Assembly: GCF_022815605.1 (NCBI RefSeq)
Contig: NZ_JALGRP010000010.1
Coordinates: forward strand, 79,799 to 143,798
Source: Microbacterium sp. VKM Ac-2923
GTDB taxonomy: Bacteria > Actinomycetota > Actinomycetes > Actinomycetales > Microbacteriaceae
Direction of reading: 5' to 3'
Length of the DNA stretch: 64,000 bases
Shown here: in pieces, positions 57,065 to 64,000 of the stretch
How positions within the stretch are numbered: the first letter of the stretch is position 1
Layout: the number at the start of each line of letters is the position of its first letter
Position numbers and translations under genes: made by a program
Notes under the pieces: model-generated
Seen by the model: the letters and a program-made list of their open reading frames with translations, nothing else
Told to the model about the DNA's origin: nothing
Database searches by the model: none

Positions 57065-57917
57065 CGGACGACTCCGTCGTGGCGCTCCAGCTGGCGAGCA
57101 GGCGCAGGCGGTCGGCGGTCTCGGACCCGGGTTCCGCGCCGTAGATGATCAGATTCTGGCCGGGGTCCGCCGGGAGGGGCAGAGCCTCGAAGGTGAGATG
57201 GAGATCGCCGACGACGGGATGCCGGATGGCCTTGATGCCGACGTCGTGGGTGCGCACGTCGTGGGATCGCCACAGCATCCGGAACTCGACGCTCTCGCGG
57301 TTGAGATCGTCGATGAGCTGCTGCAGGCCCCGGTTCAGCGGGTCGGAGCCGAGTTCGCGCCGCAGGTTGGCGACCAGGTTCGCCGCGGCGGTGTCCCACT
57401 CGATGAAGAAGTCCTTGGCCCCCGGGTTCAGGAAGGTGTAGCGGGCGGTGTTGGGGACGCCGTCCGGCGCGTCGTCGTAGAGGGGCGAGTAGGTCGCCCG
57501 GCCTAGGGCGTTGGCCGCGACGATTCCCCGCGTCGCCGTGCCGACGAACGCGGGAGACTCGCCCAAACCGTCGAGGATGCGCTGAACGGCGGGCCGGACG
57601 AGAGCGCGGACCGGGCGAGAGGCGGTGCGCAGGGGCGCGGTGGTGCCCGTCAGGTGGAACAGATGATCGCGTTCGGTCGGCGTGAGCTGCAATGCCCGGG
57701 CCACGGCATCCAGAACGGACTCCGAGACCACGCCGACGGCTCCGCGCTCGAGCTTGGTGTAGTAGTCGACGCTCACCCCGGCGAGCATCGCGACCTCTTC
57801 TCGCCGGAGCCCCGCGACGCGACGGTTTCCGCCGTGGGCGGGGAGCTTCGCCTGCTCGGGCGTGATCCGTGCGCGCCGTGACACGAGGAACTCGCGCAGC
57901 TCGTTTCCGATCTCCAT
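57051..57917 (-). CDS. XRE-family regulator with MmyB-like ligand domain
   Basis: 288 residues. N-terminal HTH (RVAGLRREEVAMLAGVSVDYYTKLERGAVGVVSESVLDAVARALQL, ~33-77), then a MmyB-like PAS-type domain (~105-270) with NALGRATYSPLYDD, NTARYTFLNPGAKDFF and the HPVVGDLHLTFEAL ending. MmyB-type proteins bind fatty-acid-like or other small ligands. It is divergent from the aldo/keto reductase, a common target-gene arrangement, and is followed by the lipoprotein. ATG 57917 lies six bases after TAGCCT. Confidence 0.9.
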   Translation of the reverse strand: MEIGNELREFLVSRRARITPEQAKLPAHGGNRRVAGLRREEVAMLAGVSVDYYTKLERGAVGVVSESVLDAVARALQLTPTERDHLFHLTGTTAPLRTASRPVRALVRPAVQRILDGLGESPAFVGTATRGIVAANALGRATYSPLYDDAPDGVPNTARYTFLNPGAKDFFIEWDTAAANLVANLRRELGSDPLNRGLQQLIDDLNRESVEFRMLWRSHDVRTHDVGIKAIRHPVVGDLHLTFEALPLPADPGQNLIIYGAEPGSETADRLRLLASWSATTESSDAAP

Positions 57918-57923
57918 GCTCCG

Positions 57924-57929
57924 AGGCTA
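57924..57929 (-). promoter_or_regulatory. -10 box (TAGCCT), leaderless type
   Basis: TAGCCT six bases before ATG 57917, in the 150-bp spacer shared with the aldo/keto reductase gene. Confidence 0.55.
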
Positions 57930-57994
57930 CGACCGGCCCTGCGCGCGAGGGTGGTTCTGCGAGAGCCTGTATCGCTCGGCGCAGCGGGCGTTGA

Positions 57995-58921
<927 letters not shown>

Positions 58922-58943
58922 TCCCGCCCTCAGCGGCCGGTAT

Positions 58944-58980
58944 CGCGCCACGCCCGAGGAGACCCCGCGGGCGTGGCGCG
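58944..58980. terminator. Terminator between aldo/keto reductase and alpha-galactosidase genes
   Basis: A perfect 13-bp stem, CGCGCCACGCCCG and its complement, with an 11-base loop, 23 bp after the reductase stop in a convergent spacer. It lacks a T-run. Confidence 0.75.
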
Positions 58981-59089
58981 CCGTGCGTCACGGCATCCGG
59001 TCGACGGCGACGCGGGCCGCGCGCACCGCCGGCTTTCGGACGCGGCGAGCCGACATCTCGCGCCGAAGCCCCCGTACCCGCGTGATCGC

Positions 59090-61252
59090 CTAGGGAACGA
59101 CTCGCGTGAGCTCGAGGACGGTCGCGTGCTGCGGGAACTGCACGGGGGGTCGGATGCCGACGGTGCCCCATTCCTGCCCGGTGAGGATGGTCTCCCCCTC
59201 CATCCACCCCAGTCGTGACTGGCCCGGGCCGATGTCCCCCCCGGCGGGTGCGAGGATGCGCATCCGGTAGAGGTCGTCCGGGCGGAGTCCGGGGAGGCGG
59301 AGACGTCCCGGTGGATAGGCCGCGGTGGTGTCGGTCTGCGAAACGACGAACACCGCGGAGGCCTGGTCGTGCGCCACCATGCCGCGCACGTCGATACCCG
59401 GTTCTACGCCGTCGACGTTGACCACGCGTCCGGTGGCGACGAGCGGGCGGAGGCGCTGCGCGAGGGCAATCCACTCGGCGATGGCCGCCGAGTCGACGTC
59501 GTCGACGGTAGTGAGGTCCCATTCGACGCCGAAGTGCCCGAAGAGGGCGACGGCGGCGCTGAAGCCGAGGTCGACGGCGCGGTGCGTGGAGTGGACGACG
59601 GGGCTGGTGAGGTGCATGCCCATCATCTCCGGGGGGACGACCAGCGCGGTGTACCGCTGATTGGTGAGCCGTTCCGTGGGGTCGAGGCAGTCGCTGGTCC
59701 AGATGCGATCGGTGCGATCGAGGATGCCGAGGTCGACGCGGGCCCCGCCGGAGGCGCAACTCTCGATCTCGAGGTCGGGATGCCGCTCCTTCAGCAGATC
59801 GATCAGTCGATACAGCGCGAGGGTGTGCGCGCGGACGTGGGAGGCGCTTCCCGGCCCCCCACCGGCGTCGACGAGGTCGCGATTGTGGTCCCACTTCAGG
59901 TAGGCGATGGGGTACTCCGCGAGCAGCGCGAGCAGACGTGTGGCGATGTGGTCGAACGCGTCGGGGTGGGAGAGATCGAGGACCTGCTGCTGGCGCGCCG
60001 ATGGGGGCAGCTCGGTTCGGCTTCGGAGGATCCACTCGGGGTGCGCGCGAGCCAGATCGCTGTCGGGGTTGACCATCTCGGGCTCCACCCACAACCCGAA
60101 CTCCATGCCGAGCGCGCGCACGTGGTCGACGAGGGGGTGCAGGCCGTCCGGCCACACCGCGGCGTCGACGACCCAGTCGCCCAGCCCGGCCGTGTCGTCT
60201 CGACGCCCGTGGAACCACCCGTCGTCCAGGACGAACCTCTCCACCCCGACGCGCGCGGAGGCGTCGGCGAGGCGGAGGAGCCGGTCGAGGCTGTGGTCGA
60301 AGTAGACCGCTTCCCAGGTGTTGATCGTCACGGGTCGAGGACGACGGGGGTGCTGCGGGCGCGCCCGCCACTCCGAGTGGAAACGGTGCGCCAGCTCGTC
60401 GAGCCCCTCCCCCCAGGAGCCGAGCACCGGCGGGGCGGCGTAGGAGTCTCCGGGTGAGAGGACGGCCTCGCCCGCGGACAGGAGTTCGCCGCCGGCGAGG
60501 AACGCCTCCCCCGTTACGGCACGTTCCGCCAGGACGCGGTGGTTGCCGCTCCACGCCACGTGGATGCCGTGGACCATGCCCGATTCGAAGCCGAACCCGG
60601 GTCGCCCGACGGCCAGGAGCAGGGTGGCATCCGCACCGGGGCGTCCCCGGCGACTTTCGCGCAGGTGGGTGCCGAAGGTGAACGCGCGCCGCTGGGGCGA
60701 CCGCTCGCGGAGGTGTCGGCCCGTGGTGTCGAGGATCTCCGTCTGCTCCCACGGGACGGGGAACGAGGCCGTGGCGCTCAGGACCGTGAGGTCGTCCACG
60801 CCACTGTTGCGCAGCGTGAGCTGCTGGTGGAGAACGCCGCCCTCCCCGATCGCGACGCGTACGCGGGCGCTGACGCCGGCGTCGGCATCCGCCACGTCGA
60901 TGTCGACCCCGCCCGCGGAACGCGTGACATCCACGAGCGTGAACTTCAGGCTCACGCTGTGGCCGTCTCGGAGCACCTCGACGGCCGGGGTCCCCAGCCA
61001 TCCTCGCGCGGGGGTCGGGAGGACGCTCAGCATGCCCGTCTCGTCGAGGCCGCCGGACACCCGCTGGGGGACGGCGGCATCGGCGAGCCGCCTGAGCGTT
61101 GCGGGGGTCGAGGCGGTGAGCTCGCGTCCCCAGTGCACGATCGCGGGCCCGGAAGGGGCCGCCGGATCGATCACCACACTGGTGCCTCCCCGGCGCAGAT
61201 GTACCAGTTCGAGAGCGGTGAGCGTGTCATCGCTCGACGTAGCGAGTGTCAT
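59090..61252 (-). CDS. Alpha-galactosidase (GH36)
   Basis: 720 residues, the family's usual length. An N-terminal beta-sandwich (~1-300) precedes the TIM barrel. Nucleophile Asp455 lies in YLKWDHNR and acid/base Asp521 in WTSDCLD. NTWEAVYFDH, FVLDDGWF and LWVEPEMVNPDSDL are GH36 signatures. There is no signal peptide, so it cleaves imported alpha-galactosides such as raffinose or melibiose in the cytoplasm. It is divergent from a LacI repressor gene, and a perfect LacI-type palindrome lies 60 bp upstream of its start. Confidence 0.93.
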   Translation of the reverse strand: MTLATSSDDTLTALELVHLRRGGTSVVIDPAAPSGPAIVHWGRELTASTPATLRRLADAAVPQRVSGGLDETGMLSVLPTPARGWLGTPAVEVLRDGHSVSLKFTLVDVTRSAGGVDIDVADADAGVSARVRVAIGEGGVLHQQLTLRNSGVDDLTVLSATASFPVPWEQTEILDTTGRHLRERSPQRRAFTFGTHLRESRRGRPGADATLLLAVGRPGFGFESGMVHGIHVAWSGNHRVLAERAVTGEAFLAGGELLSAGEAVLSPGDSYAAPPVLGSWGEGLDELAHRFHSEWRARPQHPRRPRPVTINTWEAVYFDHSLDRLLRLADASARVGVERFVLDDGWFHGRRDDTAGLGDWVVDAAVWPDGLHPLVDHVRALGMEFGLWVEPEMVNPDSDLARAHPEWILRSRTELPPSARQQQVLDLSHPDAFDHIATRLLALLAEYPIAYLKWDHNRDLVDAGGGPGSASHVRAHTLALYRLIDLLKERHPDLEIESCASGGARVDLGILDRTDRIWTSDCLDPTERLTNQRYTALVVPPEMMGMHLTSPVVHSTHRAVDLGFSAAVALFGHFGVEWDLTTVDDVDSAAIAEWIALAQRLRPLVATGRVVNVDGVEPGIDVRGMVAHDQASAVFVVSQTDTTAAYPPGRLRLPGLRPDDLYRMRILAPAGGDIGPGQSRLGWMEGETILTGQEWGTVGIRPPVQFPQHATVLELTRVVP

Positions 61253-61311
61253 CGGTGACCCTGTCCTATCGGTGCGGCGCGCCGCCGGGCGGCAATCGAG
61301 CAGCGGAGTAG

Positions 61312-61323
61312 CAAAACGTTTTG
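61312..61323. promoter_or_regulatory. LacI-type operator O1
   Basis: CAAAACGTTTTG, a perfect 12-bp palindrome between the divergent alpha-galactosidase and lacI genes. It is AT-rich in GC-rich surroundings, with the central CG typical of LacI/GalR sites. Confidence 0.85.
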
Positions 61324-61405
61324 AGGAAGTCTACGGTCAGGTGCACGGCCGCGCGCAACTCCCGTGGACCCGACGGCGGACCACGGGTCGCCCCGAGCCC
61401 GCGTC

Positions 61406-61411
61406 TAGGGT
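61406..61411 (+). promoter_or_regulatory. -10 box (TAGGGT) with leader, for the lacI-type gene
   Basis: TAGGGT about 41 bases before ATG 61453. It leaves a leader of ~35 bases that contains GAGGG seven bases before the start. Confidence 0.5.
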
Positions 61412-61452
61412 GGGGTGGCACGGCACCACCGAGAGAGAAAGAGGGCATCACG

Positions 61453-62484
61453 ATGGCATCACGACCATCGCGCCCGGTCGGGATCGAAGACGTCGCGAGG
61501 GCGGCATCCGTATCGATAACGACCGTCTCCCACGCGCTGAGCGGCAAGGGTCAGGTCGCCGCCGCGACCCGGGCACGCGTCGCCGATGTCGCCCGCGAAC
61601 TCGGGTACGCACCCAATCGGCACGCCAGCGCCCTTCGGGGCCGCCGGACGCACATCCTCGGGTTCGTCTCCGACAACATCGCCACCACGCCGTTCGCCAC
61701 GCGCGTGATCGTCGGGGCCCAGGAAGCCGCCGCGGAGCGGGACCAGCTGCTGGTCGTGGTCAACTCGAACGAAGACGAGGACATCGAGGCGAGACAGATC
61801 TCGTCGCTCCTCGCGGCGCGCGTGGACGCGGTGGTGTACGCCCGCATGTTCCACCACGACGCCACGACCCTGCCAGAGGCGATGCGGGGTGTTCCCTCCG
61901 TCATGGTCGACACCGCCGACACCGATGGTCGAGTGCCGTCCGTCGTGCCGGACGAGACCCAGATCGGCCGCCTGGCCACGGAAGCACTGGTGGCGGCCGG
62001 TCACCGACACATCGCCCACCTGACCATCGACCAGCCCGGTCGCGGCACCGATCTTCGCGAGGAGGGATACCGCAGCGTCCTCGCCGACGCAGGCCTGAGC
62101 CCCCTCGTCATCCCCGTCCCCGGAGACGCGGACGCCGCCGCCGGGCGCGAGGCCTGGCGCCGGCTGCGCTCGGTCTCCGACGAGGTGACCGGCGTGTTCT
62201 GCTTCAACGACCCTCTCGCGATGGGGGTCTATCAGGCGGCGAACATCGATGGACTCTCCATCCCCGAGGATCTCTCCGTCATCGGCGTGGACGACTTCCG
62301 TCCCGTCGCCGAGGCACTGCTGCCCGGCCTGACGACGGTCGCGCTCCCTCACTACGAGATGGGGCGATGGGCGGTCAACAGCCTGCTCCACCTCTTGGAC
62401 GGCGGCACGCTCGAGGGGCCTGTCGACCACGTGATCCCGGGCGCGCTCGTCACGCGCGGATCCGTGCGCCCGCCTCGCGCCTGA
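61453..62484 (+). CDS. LacI-family repressor of the alpha-galactoside locus
   Basis: 343 residues. N-terminal HTH and hinge helix (VGIEDVARAASVSITTVSHALSGKGQVAAATRARVADVARELGYAPNRHASALRG, ~9-62), then a periplasmic-binding-type effector domain ending VIGVDDFRPVAEALLPGLTTVALPHYEMG. It should bind the AAAACGTTTT palindromes at 61.3 and 62.5 kb and release them when sugar is present. ATG 61453 is the first to give a normal HTH start; the frame opening at 61321 is rejected. Confidence 0.92.
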   Translation: MASRPSRPVGIEDVARAASVSITTVSHALSGKGQVAAATRARVADVARELGYAPNRHASALRGRRTHILGFVSDNIATTPFATRVIVGAQEAAAERDQLLVVVNSNEDEDIEARQISSLLAARVDAVVYARMFHHDATTLPEAMRGVPSVMVDTADTDGRVPSVVPDETQIGRLATEALVAAGHRHIAHLTIDQPGRGTDLREEGYRSVLADAGLSPLVIPVPGDADAAAGREAWRRLRSVSDEVTGVFCFNDPLAMGVYQAANIDGLSIPEDLSVIGVDDFRPVAEALLPGLTTVALPHYEMGRWAVNSLLHLLDGGTLEGPVDHVIPGALVTRGSVRPPRA

Positions 62485-62533
62485 CGGCCCGCGGCCCCCG
62501 GGTTCCGATTTTCATCGTTACCAGTCCGTGACA

Positions 62534-62545
62534 TAAAACCTTTTG
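62534..62545. promoter_or_regulatory. LacI-type operator O2 (imperfect), overlapping the -35 region
   Basis: TAAAACCTTTTG, differing from O1 at the left-most and central positions. It overlaps the likely -35 TTGTGG (62543-62548) of the binding-protein gene. Confidence 0.7.
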
Positions 62546-62570
62546 TGGACGGGATTCGATTCGCTATCGT
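62543..62570 (+). promoter_or_regulatory. Promoter of the sugar-binding lipoprotein gene
   Basis: -35 TTGTGG (62543-62548), 16-bp spacer, -10 TATCGT (62565-62570). It lies between operators O2 and O3, so repressor bound to either would block it. Confidence 0.65.
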
Positions 62571-62578
62571 TCCAGCAG

Positions 62579-62588
62579 AAAACGTTTT
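62579..62588. promoter_or_regulatory. LacI-type operator O3
   Basis: AAAACGTTTT, a perfect palindrome 8 bp after the -10 box, where bound repressor would cover the transcription start. The first six bases after it are GGGGGT. Confidence 0.8.
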
Positions 62589-62626
62589 GGGGGTGCTTGC
62601 GCCCCACACGAAAGGACGAAGTGACG

Positions 62627-63943
62627 ATGCTTCAGAAGCGAATCATTGGTATCGGGGCCGTGACCGCGGCGACCCTCCTGCTGGGTGGGTGCGCAGCCGG
62701 GGGCGGCGGCGATGCCGGCAGCGAGGGCGATCAGGAAGTCACCATCATGGGTGCCTTCACCGATGCTCAGGCGCAGGCGTTCCAGGCGGACCTCGACAAG
62801 TGGTCCGAGACCAGCGGTATCACGGCGACCTACTCGGGCAGCACGGACTTCCAGACGGCGGTCGTGTCCAAGGTGTCCGCCGGCAACCCGCCCGACATCG
62901 CGATCTACCCGCAGCCGGGCGTGCTCAAGAGCCAGCTGAAAGACCTCTACCCCTTCGAAGACCTCGGCATCGACGTCGCCGCCATCACGGCCGACGAGGC
63001 CAACGGCCTCGAGACCATCGCCCAGGACGGTGGCCAGACGTTCGGCCTCCCCTACTCGATCAACGTGAAGTCGCTCGTCTGGTACAACCCGGCCGCGTTC
63101 GAGAAGGCGGGGCTGACCGTGCCCACCACGGATGCCGAGATGACGGCGCTCGCGCAGAAGATCCAGTCCGACGGCCTGGGCTACCCCTGGTGCGTGGGCA
63201 TCGAGTCGGGAGCCGCCACCGGCTGGGGCGCCACGGACTGGCTCGAGGAGTACGTGCTGCGCTACGGCGGCCTCGACGAGTACAACAAGTGGATCACCGG
63301 CGACGTGACCTTCAACAGCGACCTCGTCAACCAGGCCGGAGAGAAGGTGGCCGCCGAGCTCCTCGCCGAGGGTCAGGTCAACGGTGGCGGTCAGGCTGCC
63401 GCTACGACCAGCTTCCAGACGGCCGGCAACCAGCTCTTCGTCGACGGCACGGCCAACGGCCAGTGCTTCATGATGCGACAGGGATCGTTCATCGCGGACT
63501 TCTTCCCCGATGACATCAAGGCGCAGATCGCCGACGACGACCTGTCGAACATCAACTTCTTCCAGCTGCCGGCGCCCGCGGGCACCGACAACGCCATGCT
63601 CGGTGGCGGCGACCTGGTCGGAGCCTTCAGCAAGGATGACGCCACCAAGCAGGTCGTGGAGTACCTCGTCGGTAAGGACTTCGGCACCAACGGCTACGCC
63701 AGCCAGGCCATCTTCCTCTCGCCCCACAACGACTTCGACTCGTCGGCCTACACCTCGGCCTTCCAGACCCAGGCGCAGGAGCTGCTGAAGGAGTCGACGG
63801 TGTTCGGCTTCGACGCCTCCGACCAGATGCCCGGCGAGGTAGGGGCGGGCACGGAGTGGCGATTCCTGACGCAGTGGTTCGCGGGGCAGCTCTCGATGGA
63901 AGACGCGTTCGACCAGATCGACGCGTCCTTCCCGAAGCAGTAG
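62627..63943 (+). CDS. ABC transporter sugar-binding lipoprotein
   Basis: 438 residues. Lipobox LLLGGC (lipid Cys near 22) and a Gly-rich linker precede a family 1 solute-binding fold (VTIMGAFTDAQAQAFQADLDKWSETSGI, then PPDIAIYPQPG and YNPAAFEKAGL). It probably captures alpha-galactosides; permease genes would follow to the right. ATG 62627 is chosen; GTG 62621 (GTG ACG ATG) is an in-frame alternative closer to the AAAGGA ribosome site. Transcription should be controlled by operators O2 and O3. Confidence 0.9.
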   Translation: MLQKRIIGIGAVTAATLLLGGCAAGGGGDAGSEGDQEVTIMGAFTDAQAQAFQADLDKWSETSGITATYSGSTDFQTAVVSKVSAGNPPDIAIYPQPGVLKSQLKDLYPFEDLGIDVAAITADEANGLETIAQDGGQTFGLPYSINVKSLVWYNPAAFEKAGLTVPTTDAEMTALAQKIQSDGLGYPWCVGIESGAATGWGATDWLEEYVLRYGGLDEYNKWITGDVTFNSDLVNQAGEKVAAELLAEGQVNGGGQAAATTSFQTAGNQLFVDGTANGQCFMMRQGSFIADFFPDDIKAQIADDDLSNINFFQLPAPAGTDNAMLGGGDLVGAFSKDDATKQVVEYLVGKDFGTNGYASQAIFLSPHNDFDSSAYTSAFQTQAQELLKESTVFGFDASDQMPGEVGAGTEWRFLTQWFAGQLSMEDAFDQIDASFPKQ

Positions 63944-63948
63944 GACAA

Positions 63949-63970
63949 CCCGGTCCGTACGCGGACCGGG
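63949..63970 (+). terminator. Hairpin after the binding-protein gene
   Basis: A perfect 9-bp stem, CCCGGTCCG and its complement, with a TACG loop just after the stop. With no T-run it may be a leaky attenuator or a 3' stabiliser ahead of the permease genes, a common device in sugar ABC operons. Confidence 0.65.
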
Positions 63971-64000
63971 GGCGGTGCCGGCTCGGGGGAGCCGCCACCG

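Overview
The window is chromosomal DNA of a high-GC Gram-positive actinobacterium. GTG starts, 4-bp GTGA/ATGA gene overlaps and leaderless-type promoters are frequent. The gene order purE/LCP, purK, PH-domain protein, birA, accD-accE, maf, accA, lpdA, pnp, pmm points to Microbacteriaceae, most likely Microbacterium; that placement is inference from gene content, not a database match. I see no rRNA, tRNA, CRISPR array, transposase or phage gene.

Region 1 (1-21.9 kb) is a surface-polysaccharide locus. It holds the end of a flippase, several glycosyltransferases, GtrA, a three-gene set for a 2,3-diacetamido-type sugar (acetyltransferase, aminotransferase, dehydrogenase), a DUF2142 membrane protein, and a Wzm/Wzt exporter with two tandem RgpF-type proteins downstream of rmlA. 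The divergent rmlB and fused rmlC-rmlD complete dTDP-L-rhamnose synthesis. A lipoprotein and a large secreted FG-GAP protein close it. The region is visibly poorer in the heptamer GGATGCC/GGCATCC than the rest and may be acquired or variable DNA.

Region 2 (21.9-47.2 kb) is mostly core metabolism: two more glycosyltransferases, purE-LCP-glycosyltransferase, purK, birA, the biotin-dependent acyl-CoA carboxylase (accD, accE, accA), a two-component system with a third membrane protein, an RNA methyltransferase, maf, an NAD(P)H-quinone dehydrogenase, a purine nucleoside phosphorylase coupled to a phosphohexomutase, an APC permease and a large LuxR-type regulator. Two intergenic tandem-repeat arrays sit here (35.3-35.5 kb and 38.2-38.6 kb).

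Region 3 (47.4-52.4 kb) is the most interesting part. A translationally coupled run encodes a secreted choice-of-anchor G protein with a C-terminal sorting-type tail, a 65-residue membrane peptide, a processive-type glycosyltransferase, an exosortase/archaeosortase-like protein with Cys/Arg/His in the expected order, and a UDP-GlcNAc 2-epimerase. It reads as a self-contained protein-sorting plus polysaccharide system.

Region 4 (52.4-64 kb) is accessory. It has an AbiEi-like/DUF559-like protein surrounded by four copies of a 40-bp hairpin, a PRD/EIIA transcriptional regulator, an FMN-binding-type lipoprotein with an XRE regulator, an aldo/keto reductase, and an alpha-galactoside locus (GH36 alpha-galactosidase, LacI repressor, sugar-binding lipoprotein) with three AAAACGTTTT-type operators. 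The ABC permeases presumably lie beyond the right end.
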